Assembly (NCBI GenBank): GCA_963706875.1
Contig: CAVPNW010000016.1
Location: forward strand, 186,001-250,000
Source: Prado023 sp963706875
GTDB taxonomy: Bacteria > Actinomycetota > Actinomycetes > S36-B12 > CAIYMF01
DNA length: 64,000 bases
Reading direction: 5' to 3'
The position numbers and the translations under genes are program-made. A model generated the notes under the pieces. It was not told the DNA's origin. It did not search any database and was given only the letters and a program-made list of their open reading frames with translations. This document shows positions 54,893 to 63,480 of this stretch, piece after piece (the stretch's first letter is position 1; each line of letters begins with the position of its first letter).

Positions 54893-55744
54893 TCAGCCTC
54901 CGTAGGTGTAGAAGCCGCGGCCGGACTTGCGGCCGAGGTCGCCGGCTATCGCCATCCGCGTGATCAGCTCCGGCGGGTAGAACGCCTTCTCCGCGGTCTC
55001 GTTGTAGATCGACATCGAGGCCCGGCGCATGACGTCGATGCCCGTCAGGTCCGCGGTCGCCAGCGGCCCCATCGCGTGGCCGAAGCCGAGCTTGCAGGCG
55101 ATGTCGACGTCCTCCGGGCTGGCCACACCGGTCTCGACCAGGCGGATGGCCTCGTTGACCAGTGCGGTGATGATCCGGGTGGTGACGAACCCCGCCACGT
55201 CGCGGTTGACCACGATGCACGTCTTGCCGATCCCCTCGGCCCATGTGCGCGCAGCGGCCAGGGTCTCGTCCGAGGTCTTCAGCCCCCGGACCAGCTCGCA
55301 CAGCTTCATCATCGGCACGGGCGAGAAGAAGTGGGTGCCCACGACCGCCTCAGGGCGCGCCGTGGCCGCGGCGATCCGGGTGATCGGGATGGCCGAGGTG
55401 TTCGTGGCCAGGATCGCGCCCTGCGGGGCCCTGCGGTCCAGGTCGGCGAACAGGGCGGCCTTGAGGTCCACCTCCTCGATGATGGCCTCGACGATGATGT
55501 CGGACTGCGCGGCGCCGTCGAGGTCCGTCGTGCCGGTGATGCGCGCAAGCGCTGCCTCGGCGTCCTGCGTGCTGATCGCGCCCTTCTCGGCGAACTTCGC
55601 CAGCGACGCCTCGATCGCACCCCGCCCCTTGACCACGGCCTCGAGGGAGATGTCGCGCAGGATCACGTCGTGGCCGGCGATCGCGCTGACCTGCGCGATG
55701 CCCGAGCCCATGAGCCCCGCTCCGACGACCATGACAGTGGACAT
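54893..55744 (-). CDS. hbd: 3-hydroxybutyryl-CoA dehydrogenase
   Basis: 283-residue single-domain enzyme that interconverts acetoacetyl-CoA and (S)-3-hydroxybutyryl-CoA. Rossmann loop VVGAGLMGSGIAQVSAIAGH, catalytic His in GTHFFSPVPMMKLCE, Asn in the GFVTTRI region and EDVDIACKLGFGHAMGPL. GAGGAGG precedes the ATG at 55744. It is the first gene of hbd-meaA, and its promoter carries the same 18-bp palindrome as ccrA. With the thiolase and a crotonase it would supply crotonyl-CoA to CcrA. Confidence 0.95.
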   Translation of the reverse strand: MSTVMVVGAGLMGSGIAQVSAIAGHDVILRDISLEAVVKGRGAIEASLAKFAEKGAISTQDAEAALARITGTTDLDGAAQSDIIVEAIIEEVDLKAALFADLDRRAPQGAILATNTSAIPITRIAAATARPEAVVGTHFFSPVPMMKLCELVRGLKTSDETLAAARTWAEGIGKTCIVVNRDVAGFVTTRIITALVNEAIRLVETGVASPEDVDIACKLGFGHAMGPLATADLTGIDVMRRASMSIYNETAEKAFYPPELITRMAIAGDLGRKSGRGFYTYGG

Positions 55745-55787
55745 ACGACCTCCTCAGGACGGCAGTTCACCCGATCCTATCGCCCGA

Positions 55788-55805
55788 GGTTACTGCTCGG
55801 TAACC
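55788..55805. promoter_or_regulatory. 18-bp operator-like palindrome in the hbd-meaA promoter
   Basis: Minus strand GGTTACCGAGCAGTAACC, a near-perfect palindrome overlapping a -10-like TAACCT (55792-55787). 16 of 18 bases equal the ccrA palindrome in the same orientation. Confidence 0.7.
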
Positions 55806-55862
55806 TCAGGGGGTCCGCCCCGGATCGCCCACCCAGCGCCCGATCCGACCGCCGTCGTACGG

Positions 55863-57155
55863 TCAGTCGTCGAAGGGGCTGGGCATGTCCAGTCGTTCGA
55901 TCTTGGCGCCGATCCCGACCAGGTTGGGGACGAACCCGGCGTAGCCACGCTCCACGTGGTGGATCTCGTAGACGGTCGTGTAGCCCTGCGCGGCCAGGCC
56001 CGCGAGGACGAGACCGGCACCCGCTCGGATGTCAGCCGCCTCGACCGGGGCGCCCGAGAGCCCGACCTTCCCCCGCACGAGCGCGTGATGACCATCGGTG
56101 CGCACCTCGGCGCCGAGCCGGACGATCTCGTTGACGAAGCGGAACCGCGCCTCGAACAGGTTCTCGGTGATCATCGCCGTGCCGTCGGCGATGGCGTTCA
56201 GCGCGATGAACTGCGGCTGCAGGTCGGTCGGGAACCCCGGATAGGGCAGGGTGACGATGTCGACCGCGCGCGGGCGATCGTCCATCCGGACCCGGAACCC
56301 GTCATCCTCGATGTGGACGATGGCCCCCGCCGAGGCGAGCTTGTCCAGGGCCATCTCCAGGTGCTTGCCGATGGCGCCGCGCACGAAGACGTCACCGCGC
56401 GTGATCGCGGCAGCGACGGCCCATGTCCCGGCGACGATCCGGTCCGGGACGGTGGCGTGCTCGACCGGGTGCAGCTCCTCGACTCCCTCGACGGTCAGGG
56501 TGGAGGACCCCGCGCCCTCGATGCGGGCGCCCATCTCGATGAGCATCTGGCAGATGTCGATGATCTCCGGCTCGCGGGCGGCGTTGTCGATCACCGTGAC
56601 CCCCTCGGCCAGGACCGCGGCCATGAGGATGTTCTCGGTCGCGCCGACGCTCGGGAAGTCCAGCCAGATCTGGCCGCCGTGCAGGGCGCTGGCCTTGGCC
56701 ACGAGGAATCCGTGCTCGTTCTCGAAGGTGGCACCGAGCTTCTGCAGCCCGGCGATGTGCATGTCGAGACCCCGGGAACCGATGGCGTCGCCGCCGGGCA
56801 GGGCGACATCGGCCGCACCACAGCGCGCGATGAGCGGGCCGAGCACGCAGATCGAGGCGCGCATCCGGCGGACGAGGTCGTAGTCGGCCTGGTGGTGGGG
56901 CACGTCGGGGACGTCGATCGTGACCGTGCCCCCGAGGGTGGGCCCCGGCCGGTCGTGCACCACCTCGCAACCCAGGCGCCGGAGCAGCTCGGCCATGATC
57001 GCCACGTCGAGGATGTCCGGGACGTTGGTGATCGTCGTGCGACCCCGGGCGAGCAGGGCGGCGGCCATGAGCTTCAGGACGCTGTTCTTGGCGCCCACGA
57101 CGCCGATCTCGCCCTCGAGGCGCTGACCGCCCGTGACCCGGAACACCTGCTGCAT
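55863..57155 (-). CDS. murA: UDP-N-acetylglucosamine 1-carboxyvinyltransferase MurA, Asp at the active-site Cys position
   Basis: 430 residues. MurA transfers enolpyruvate from PEP to UDP-GlcNAc, the first committed step of peptidoglycan synthesis. Blocks VVGAKNSVLKLMAAALL, RRMRASICVLGPLIAR, TENILMAAVLAEG and YPGFPTDLQPQF are intact. The loop that carries the PEP-binding Cys in E. coli (Cys115) reads LPGGDAIGSR, with Asp123. M. tuberculosis MurA also has Asp here (Asp117) and is fosfomycin resistant, so resistance is predicted. The ATG at 57155 follows TACGAT by 7 nt; an ATG at 57164 would lie over that box. Confidence 0.95.
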   Translation of the reverse strand: MQQVFRVTGGQRLEGEIGVVGAKNSVLKLMAAALLARGRTTITNVPDILDVAIMAELLRRLGCEVVHDRPGPTLGGTVTIDVPDVPHHQADYDLVRRMRASICVLGPLIARCGAADVALPGGDAIGSRGLDMHIAGLQKLGATFENEHGFLVAKASALHGGQIWLDFPSVGATENILMAAVLAEGVTVIDNAAREPEIIDICQMLIEMGARIEGAGSSTLTVEGVEELHPVEHATVPDRIVAGTWAVAAAITRGDVFVRGAIGKHLEMALDKLASAGAIVHIEDDGFRVRMDDRPRAVDIVTLPYPGFPTDLQPQFIALNAIADGTAMITENLFEARFRFVNEIVRLGAEVRTDGHHALVRGKVGLSGAPVEAADIRAGAGLVLAGLAAQGYTTVYEIHHVERGYAGFVPNLVGIGAKIERLDMPSPFDD

Positions 57156-57162
57156 GGGTGCC

Positions 57163-57168
57163 ATCGTA
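57163..57168 (-). promoter_or_regulatory. Leaderless-type -10 box of murA
   Basis: TACGAT, seven bases, then ATG at 57155. Only 30 bp separate it from the divergent pduO box. Confidence 0.6.
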
Positions 57169-57198
57169 GGGCCGACTGCGGGCCCGAGGCCGGGGGCA

Positions 57199-57204
57199 TA
57201 GGCT
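57199..57204 (+). promoter_or_regulatory. Leaderless-type -10 box of pduO
   Basis: TAGGCT, six bases, then ATG at 57211. Confidence 0.6.
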
Positions 57205-57210
57205 GCTCGC

Positions 57211-57786
57211 ATGGTCAATCTCACCCGCATCTACACCCGCACCGGCGACGACGGCACCACCTCCCTGGGTGACATGAGCCGCACGACCAAGAACGACCTC
57301 CGGCTCATCGCCTACGCCGACGTGGACGAGGCCAACTGCGTGATCGGAGTGGCCCTCGCGGCCAGCGACATCTCCGCGGACGTCCAGGCCGTGCTCCTGC
57401 GAATCCAGAACGAGCTGTTCGACGTGGGGGCGGACCTGTGCACCCCGGTGGTCGCCGCGCCGGAGTACCCACCGCTTCGGGTCGAGACCGACTACATCGA
57501 GCGTCTCGAGTCCGAGATCGACGCCTACAACGCCGAGCTGCCGACGCTGCGCTCGTTCGTGCTCCCCGGAGGCACGGCCGCATCGGCGCACCTGCACGTC
57601 GCCCGCACCGTGGTCCGCCGCGCCGAGCGCGCCACGTGGGCGGCGATGGACGAGCACGGCGACGAGATGAGCGCGCTGCCCGCCACGTACCTCAACCGCT
57701 TGTCCGACCTGCTGTTCGTCCTCGCGCGCCACGCCAACATCGAGGCCGGCGACATCCTCTGGAAGCCCGGCGGCGAGCGCAGCTGA
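57211..57786 (+). CDS. pduO: Cob(I)alamin adenosyltransferase, PduO type
   Basis: 191 residues. It transfers adenosyl from ATP to cob(I)alamin to make adenosylcobalamin. The N-terminal ATP loop is TRIYTRTGDDGTTSLGD, followed by DEANCVIGVAL, and the helical core signature is FVLPGGTAASAHLHVARTVVRRAERATW, with ATYLNRLSDLLFVLAR. The product is the cofactor of the two mutases encoded at 40 and 53 kb. The order pduO-murA next to atpC is common in actinomycetes (Rv1314c-Rv1315). Confidence 0.95.
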   Translation: MVNLTRIYTRTGDDGTTSLGDMSRTTKNDLRLIAYADVDEANCVIGVALAASDISADVQAVLLRIQNELFDVGADLCTPVVAAPEYPPLRVETDYIERLESEIDAYNAELPTLRSFVLPGGTAASAHLHVARTVVRRAERATWAAMDEHGDEMSALPATYLNRLSDLLFVLARHANIEAGDILWKPGGERS

Positions 57787-57792
57787 CCGGCA

Positions 57793-57823
57793 GGGCACCC
57801 ACCGCATGGGACGCTGGGTGCCC
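57793..57823. terminator. Hairpin after pduO
   Basis: GGGCACCCA and TGGGTGCCC with a 13-nt loop, 7 bp after the pduO stop. No T-tract. Confidence 0.6.
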
Positions 57824-58119
57824 GAGTAGCGCTCCAGCTGCCCGGCCGTGGTGCGTCGTGGTCCGGAAGTCGCCCCCCACGCACTCGAAACCGGCCCTTT
57901 CAGCCCGGGCAGTGCTCGCATCGGGCGGTACGCACGCGGAACCGCCCGTATGACCCGTCCTTCGAGCCTCTATCGGGCGGTTCGATGTGCGTCCGGGTCG
58001 GGCACGGATTGCAGCCAGCTCTTACGGACGGGATCATGCGCGCGCAGCCCCTCGCGCACGGGCGTGTCGCACCCCTGCCATGTCGCGCCGTCCCAAGCCA
58101 GGCGGGCCTTCAGCAGGAC
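57824..58119. other. Intergenic region holding repeat element D, no gene seen
   Basis: Between convergent pduO and atpC. Most of it is the four-arm element at 57879-58045; the rest shows no coding or RNA signal. Confidence 0.6.
57879..58045. repeat. Four-arm palindromic element, copy D
   Basis: 167 bp. Inverted arms at 57879-57903 and 57930-57953 (ACGCACGCGGAACCGCCC then GTATGA), direct arms at 57974-57994 (GGGCGGTTCGATGTGCGTCC) and a diverged arm 4 at 58022-58045. Arm offsets 0/51/95/143. Confidence 0.68.
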
Positions 58120-58533
58120 TCAACCGCCCAGGTGCATCGTCTTGGACTCGGCGCCCATTGCGGCCTTGAGGCGGGTGCGGGCGCGCAGCTCGGCGGCCTT
58201 CTCGCGCTTGTCGACGGTCCCGTCAGCGAGGATCCGGTCGAGCGCCCGCTGGGCACGCTCGACGTCGATCTCGGTGTCCAGCTCGGCGGTCTCGGCGAGG
58301 ATGGCGACCTCGTTGTTGGCCACCGAGAAGAACCCGCCGTGGACCGCCGCGCCCACCTTCTCACCGTCGGGAGTCTCGATCCGCACGGCCCCATCGACGA
58401 GCAGCGCCAGCACCGGCTCGTGACCGGGCAGGATCCCGATCTCGCCCTCGGGGGTCGTGGCGACCACCATGCGCGCAGCGCCGACCCAGATCTCGCGATC
58501 CATCGCGACGAGGGAGACCTTGAGCTCCGCCAT
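58120..58533 (-). CDS. atpC: ATP synthase F1 subunit epsilon
   Basis: 137 residues. The N-terminal beta-sandwich (MAELKVSLVAMDREIWVGAARMVV, GEIGILPGHEPVLALL, FSVANNEVAILAETAELDTEIDVERAQ) is complete, and a C-terminal helical hairpin of about 45 residues follows. Epsilon links the F1 stalk to rotation and can inhibit ATP hydrolysis. It starts 10 bp after atpD and is the last gene of the atp operon. Confidence 0.96.
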   Translation of the reverse strand: MAELKVSLVAMDREIWVGAARMVVATTPEGEIGILPGHEPVLALLVDGAVRIETPDGEKVGAAVHGGFFSVANNEVAILAETAELDTEIDVERAQRALDRILADGTVDKREKAAELRARTRLKAAMGAESKTMHLGG

Positions 58534-58543
58534 GGCCTGCCCC

Positions 58544-59989
58544 TCAGCCCTTCAGCTTGGCGGCGTTGCGCTCGACGTCCTCGATGCCACCGGACATGAA
58601 GAACGCCTGCTCGGGGATGTGGTCGTACTCACCCTCGGCCAGGGCCTTGAACGAGGCGATCGTCTCCTCGACCGGGACGAACGAGCCCGGCATGCCGGTG
58701 AACTGCTCGGCGACGAACATGTTCTGGCTGAGGAACCGCTGGATGCGCCGCGCCCTGTTGACCAGGACCCGGTCCTCCTCGGAGAGCTCGTCGATGCCGA
58801 GGATCGCGATGATGTCCTGCAGGTCCTTGTAGCGCTGCAGGATCTCCTTGGTCCGCGCCGCGACCGCGTAGTGCTCGTCGCCGACGATCCGCGGGTCGAG
58901 GATGCGCGAGGTGGAGTCCAGGGGGTCCACGGCCGGGTAGATGCCCAGCTCGGAGATGGGCCGCGAGAGCACTGTCGTGGCGTCCAGGTGGGCGAACGTC
59001 GTGGCCGGCGCCGGGTCGGTCAGGTCGTCGGCGGGGACGTAGATCGCCTGCAGGGAGGTGATCGAGTGCCCGCGCGTCGAGGTGATCCGCTCCTGCAGCA
59101 TGCCCATCTCGTCGGCCAGCGTCGGCTGGTAGCCCACCGCCGAGGGCATGCGGCCCAGCAGCGTTGAGACCTCCGAGCCGGCCTGCGTGAACCGGAAGAT
59201 GTTGTCGATGAACAGCAGCACGTCCTGCTTCTGCACGTCGCGGAAGTACTCGGCCATCGTCAGCGCCGACAGCGCCACGCGAAGGCGGGTGCCCGGCGGC
59301 TCGTCCATCTGGCCGAACACGAGTGCGGTGTCGTTGATGACGCCGGACTCGGTCATCTCCAGGAAGAGGTCGTTGCCCTCACGGGTGCGCTCCCCCACGC
59401 CGGCGAACACCGACACACCGCCGAAGTTCTTCGCGACGCGGGTGATCATCTCCTGGATCAGGACCGTCTTGCCCACGCCGGCACCGCCGAACAGGCCGAT
59501 CTTGCCGCCCTTGACGTACGGGGTGAGCAGGTCGATGACCTTGATGCCGGTCCAGAAGACCTCGGTCTTGGACTCCAGCTGGTCGAAGGCCGGGGGTTGG
59601 CGGTGGATGCCCCAACGCTCGGTGATCTCCAGCGAGGACTCCGGGACGTCCAGCGGCTTGCCGAGGGTGTTCCAGACGTGGCCCTTGGTCACGTCCCCGA
59701 CGGGGACCGTGATCGAGTCGCCGGTGTCGCGCACCGGCGCCCCACGGACCAGCCCGTCGGTGGGCTGCATGGAGATCGCCCGGACGAGGTTGTCACCGAG
59801 GTGCTGGGCGACCTCGAGGGTCAGCGTGCGGGTGCCGCCGCCCTCCTCGCCCACGCCGAAGGACACATCCACGTGCAGCGCGTTCATCAGCGCGGGCATG
59901 GCCTCGACGGGGAACTCCACGTCGACGACAGGGCCGGTGACGCGGGCCACGCGGCCCACACCCTGTGCGGTCTCAACCGAGGCGGTCAT
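58544..59989 (-). CDS. atpD: ATP synthase F1 subunit beta
   Basis: 481 residues, the catalytic F1 subunit. Walker A GGAGVGKTVLIQEM, the catalytic Glu block GVGERTREGNDL, Walker B VLLFIDNIFRFTQAGSEVS and the C-terminal DELSEEDRVLVNRARRIQRFLSQ are intact. The start at ATG 59989 (MTASVETAQGVGRVARVTG) has GAGGAA upstream; a TTG at 60001 is an unlikely alternative. It follows atpG by 8 bp. Confidence 0.97.
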   Translation of the reverse strand: MTASVETAQGVGRVARVTGPVVDVEFPVEAMPALMNALHVDVSFGVGEEGGGTRTLTLEVAQHLGDNLVRAISMQPTDGLVRGAPVRDTGDSITVPVGDVTKGHVWNTLGKPLDVPESSLEITERWGIHRQPPAFDQLESKTEVFWTGIKVIDLLTPYVKGGKIGLFGGAGVGKTVLIQEMITRVAKNFGGVSVFAGVGERTREGNDLFLEMTESGVINDTALVFGQMDEPPGTRLRVALSALTMAEYFRDVQKQDVLLFIDNIFRFTQAGSEVSTLLGRMPSAVGYQPTLADEMGMLQERITSTRGHSITSLQAIYVPADDLTDPAPATTFAHLDATTVLSRPISELGIYPAVDPLDSTSRILDPRIVGDEHYAVAARTKEILQRYKDLQDIIAILGIDELSEEDRVLVNRARRIQRFLSQNMFVAEQFTGMPGSFVPVEETIASFKALAEGEYDHIPEQAFFMSGGIEDVERNAAKLKG

Positions 59990-59997
59990 GTCGTTCC

Positions 59998-60972
59998 TCA
60001 ACTTCCTGCTGTGGCGGAGGCAAGAGCGTCGGCGCCACCGACGATCTCGGAAATCTCCTGGGTGATCTCGGTCTGGCGGGCTTGGTTCGCCTGCTGCGTG
60101 AGGGTCTTGATGAGCTCCTCCGCGTTGTCTGTGGCGGACTTCATGGCCCGCCGGCGGGCAGCGTGCTCGGAGGCAGCCGCTTCGAGCAGTGCGGTGTACA
60201 CGAGATTCTCCACGTAGCGCGGCAGCAGCTCGTCGAGCACGGTGTCGGCATCGGGCTCGAACTCGTAGAGGGGCATGACTGAGGCGGCAACTGCGGCAGC
60301 AGCCTGGGTGCCGTCGGAGTCCCTGACGGGTTGCAGCTCGGCCTGGCCGCCGGCGGTGATGACCTGCTCCACGACCTCGATCGGCAGGATCCGGCGGATT
60401 CGCACCTCCTGACGACCCATGTTGACGAAGTGCGTGTAGACGATGTGGATCTCGTCGGTCCCGCCCTCGGTGTCGCTGTCGGACAGGAAGGAGGCGAGCA
60501 GGCCGAGGGCGACCTCCTTGGCGTCCTCGACTGTGGGCTGGTCGGTGAACCCGACGTACTCGCCCTCGATGTAGCGCTCGCGGAACTTGTAGAAGTTCAC
60601 GACCTTGCGCCCCACGAGGAAGTGCACCGGCTCGATCCCCTGCTCACGCAGGAAGGCATTGAGCCCCTCGCCCTCGCGGATGATGTTGGAGGAGTAGGCG
60701 CCGGCCAGGCCACGGTCGGAACCGATCAGCAGGACCGCCGCGCGCTTGCGGTTGTCCTTCTGGGAGATCAGCGGGTGGTCGGACTCGGCGGACATGGACA
60801 CGGCCGCCGAGATGGCAAGGACGAGCTCGCGCGTGTACGGCAGCGCGGCAGCGAGGTGCCTCTGGGCCTTGACGATGCGGGACGAGGCGATGAGCTCCAT
60901 CGCCTTGGTGATCTTCTTGGTCTGCTGGACGCTCTTGATCCGGCGTCGGTAGACCCGCATTTGGGCGCCCAT
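59998..60972 (-). CDS. atpG: ATP synthase F1 subunit gamma
   Basis: 324 residues, the central rotor stalk. N-terminal coiled-coil helix MGAQMRVYRRRIKSVQQTKKITKAMELIASSRI, Rossmann-like middle with LLIGSDRGLAGAYSSNI, and the C-terminal helix AMKSATDNAEELIKTLTQQANQARQTEITQEISEIVGGA. Slightly longer than the E. coli protein because of actinobacterial inserts around residues 200-225. It starts 3 bp after atpA. Confidence 0.97.
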   Translation of the reverse strand: MGAQMRVYRRRIKSVQQTKKITKAMELIASSRIVKAQRHLAAALPYTRELVLAISAAVSMSAESDHPLISQKDNRKRAAVLLIGSDRGLAGAYSSNIIREGEGLNAFLREQGIEPVHFLVGRKVVNFYKFRERYIEGEYVGFTDQPTVEDAKEVALGLLASFLSDSDTEGGTDEIHIVYTHFVNMGRQEVRIRRILPIEVVEQVITAGGQAELQPVRDSDGTQAAAAVAASVMPLYEFEPDADTVLDELLPRYVENLVYTALLEAAASEHAARRRAMKSATDNAEELIKTLTQQANQARQTEITQEISEIVGGADALASATAGS

Positions 60973-60975
60973 GAG

Positions 60976-62610
60976 CTACTTCCGCACGACCTTGGTGATC
61001 TGCGTGTGCAGCACGTCGGCCTCCTCGACCGGGGCGACCGGGACGTCCTTGACCAGGACGTGGCCCTCGCTGGTGGTGAAGGTGCGCTTGAAGGCACCCA
61101 TGGCCGTCTCCAGGCCCGACACGGTGTCGTCGGACAGGTCGCCGGTGGTGCGGATCGCATCCGGGATCGCCGGGTGCTCGCGGCGGACGAAGTCCATGAA
61201 CTCGGAGTCGAAGCGACGCACGTCCTCGACCGGCACCTCGTCGAGCTGGCCCGTCGTGCCCGCCCAGACGGAGATGACCTCGACCTCCAGGGACTGCGGC
61301 TGGTACTGCGGCTGCTTGAGGATCTCGACGAGCCGGGTGCCGCGGGCGAGCTGGGCCTTGGACGCCGAGTCCAGGTCGGAGCCGAAGGCGGCGAACGCCT
61401 CGAGCTCACGGAACTGGGCGAGGTCCAGGCGAAGGCGCCCAGCGACCTTCTTCATCGCCTTGGCCTGTGCCGAGCCACCGACGCGGGAGACCGAGATGCC
61501 GACGTTGATGGCGGGGCGGACACCGGAGTTGAACAGGTCGGACTCCAGGAAGCACTGCCCGTCGGTGATCGAGATCACGTTGGTCGGGATGTAGGCCGAG
61601 ACGTCGTTGGCCTTCGTCTCGATGATCGGCAGGCCGGTCATCGAGCCCCCACCGAGCTCGTCGGACAGCTTGGCGCAGCGCTCCAGCAGCCGGGAGTGCA
61701 GGTAGAAGACGTCGCCCGGGTAGGCCTCACGGCCCGGCGGGCGGCGCAGCAGCAGCGACACGGCGCGGTAGGCCTCGGCCTGCTTGGACAGGTCGTCGAA
61801 GATGATCAGGACGTGCTTGCCCTCGTACATCCAGTGCTGGCCGATGGCCGAGCCGGTGTAGGGCGCCAGGTACTTGAAGCCCGCGGAGTCCGAGGCGGGG
61901 GCAGCGATGATGGTCGTGTACTCCATCGCGCCGTACTCCTCGAGCGCGCCGCGCACGCCGGCGATCGTGGTGCCCTTCTGGCCGATGGCGACGTAGATGC
62001 AGCGGACCTGCTTGTTCGGGTCGCCGGACTCCCAGTTGGCCTTCTGGTTGATGATCGTGTCCAGGCAGACCGCGGTCTTGCCGGTCTGGCGGTCACCGAT
62101 GATCAGCTGGCGCTGGCCGCGACCGATCGCGGTCATGGCGTCGATGGCCTTGATCCCGGTGGCCATGGACTCCTTGACCGGCTGGCGCTGCACGACCGTG
62201 GGGGCCTGCAGCTCCAGGGCACGGCGGGTCGAGGTCTCGATCGGGCCACGGCCGTCGATCGGGGTGCCCAGGGGGTCGACCACACGACCGAGGTAGCCGT
62301 CACCGACCGGCACCGAGAGCACCTCGCCGGTGCGCTTGACGGTCTGGCCCTCCTCGATCAGCGAGCCGTCGCCGAGCAGCACGACGCCGATCTCACGGAC
62401 GTCGAGGTTCAGAGCAAGACCCAGCAGGCCGCCCTCGAACTCGAGCAGCTCGTTGGTCATCGCCGAATGCAGTCCCTCGACGCGTGCGATCCCGTCGCCG
62501 GTCTCGACCACGCGGCCGACCTCTTCGCGTGCGGTCTCCGGCGCGAACGCCTCGACGTTGCGCTCGATCGCGGCGCGGATCTCGTCGGCACTGATCGCCA
62601 GCTCCGTCAT
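60976..62610 (-). CDS. atpA: ATP synthase F1 subunit alpha
   Basis: 544 residues, the non-catalytic nucleotide-binding F1 subunit. The N-terminal delta-contact helix is ISADEIRAAIERNVEAF, Walker A is IGDRQTGKTAVCLDTI, with LIIFDDLSKQAEAYR and the alpha signature PAINVGISVSRVGGSAQ. The C-terminal extension (QITKVVRK) is short. The ATG at 62610 has GAGGAG at suitable spacing and lies 60 bp after atpH. Confidence 0.97.
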   Translation of the reverse strand: MTELAISADEIRAAIERNVEAFAPETAREEVGRVVETGDGIARVEGLHSAMTNELLEFEGGLLGLALNLDVREIGVVLLGDGSLIEEGQTVKRTGEVLSVPVGDGYLGRVVDPLGTPIDGRGPIETSTRRALELQAPTVVQRQPVKESMATGIKAIDAMTAIGRGQRQLIIGDRQTGKTAVCLDTIINQKANWESGDPNKQVRCIYVAIGQKGTTIAGVRGALEEYGAMEYTTIIAAPASDSAGFKYLAPYTGSAIGQHWMYEGKHVLIIFDDLSKQAEAYRAVSLLLRRPPGREAYPGDVFYLHSRLLERCAKLSDELGGGSMTGLPIIETKANDVSAYIPTNVISITDGQCFLESDLFNSGVRPAINVGISVSRVGGSAQAKAMKKVAGRLRLDLAQFRELEAFAAFGSDLDSASKAQLARGTRLVEILKQPQYQPQSLEVEVISVWAGTTGQLDEVPVEDVRRFDSEFMDFVRREHPAIPDAIRTTGDLSDDTVSGLETAMGAFKRTFTTSEGHVLVKDVPVAPVEEADVLHTQITKVVRK

Positions 62611-62670
62611 CGTCTCTCCTCGTTCCATCCCCGCCTGCTGGCGGGGCACGTCGTTGTTGTCATTCGTCGT

Positions 62671-63480
62671 TCAGCCGACCAGCGCCCGGCGGGCCTGCTC
62701 GAAACGCGTGGCCACCGTGGCGTCCACGACCTCGCTGCCGATGCGCACCGAGATCCCCCCGATCACGGCGGGGTCCACCGCCACATTCAGTCGCACGTCA
62801 CGGCCGTGGATGCGCGAGAGTGCCGCCGCGAGGCGCTCAGCCTGGTCCGGGTCGAGCGGTCGGGCGACGCGGACCTCGGCGATGGAGCGGCTGCGCTGCT
62901 CCCCTGCGAGGTCCATCAGGTCGTCGATGACCGAGTCGACGCGGCGGCCGCGCAGGTGGGCCATCGCGTAGCTGAGCACCTGGCTCGCCTGCGGGACTGC
63001 CCGCCCGTCCAGGAGGTTCTCGACGAGCCCAGCCTTCTGGGCCGAGCCCACCGAGGGATCGGTCAGGGCCATCTGCAGGTCCGCGGACCCGGACACGGCC
63101 TGGGAGAAGCTGAACAGCTGGTCCTCGACGCCGTCGAGGGTGCCGTCGCGCTCGGCCACCATGAAGGCCGCCTGCTCGGAGAGCTGCTCTGTCACCTCGA
63201 GCAGGTCGTTCGGGCTGGACCAGCGCTGGGCGGCGATGTCGGCCAGCACGTCGACCGCACCCGGGGACAGTCGCTCCCCGAACAGGGACCGAGCCAGGCC
63301 CTCACGGGCCGCAGCCGGCTGGCCGGCGTCGGACAGCGCCATGCGCAGCTGGGGGTCGCGGCCGATGAGGTCGGCTGCGGCGAACAGGTCGCCGGGCAGC
63401 GCCTCGAGCTGCGGGTCGCCTCGACGCTGGTCGAGGCGGGACCGCAGCCCGGCGGAGTTCTCCCGGACCGACGCGCTCAT
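62671..63480 (-). CDS. atpH: ATP synthase F1 subunit delta
   Basis: 269 residues of the actinobacterial long form (E. coli delta has 177). An N-terminal extension of about 90 residues precedes the OSCP helices, and the C-terminal domain ends SVRIGSEVVDATVATRFEQARRAL, the standard delta tail. Delta joins the peripheral stalk b subunit to F1. In mycobacteria b and delta are fused; here they are separate genes with a 4-bp overlap (ATGA). Confidence 0.94.
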   Translation of the reverse strand: MSASVRENSAGLRSRLDQRRGDPQLEALPGDLFAAADLIGRDPQLRMALSDAGQPAAAREGLARSLFGERLSPGAVDVLADIAAQRWSSPNDLLEVTEQLSEQAAFMVAERDGTLDGVEDQLFSFSQAVSGSADLQMALTDPSVGSAQKAGLVENLLDGRAVPQASQVLSYAMAHLRGRRVDSVIDDLMDLAGEQRSRSIAEVRVARPLDPDQAERLAAALSRIHGRDVRLNVAVDPAVIGGISVRIGSEVVDATVATRFEQARRALVG

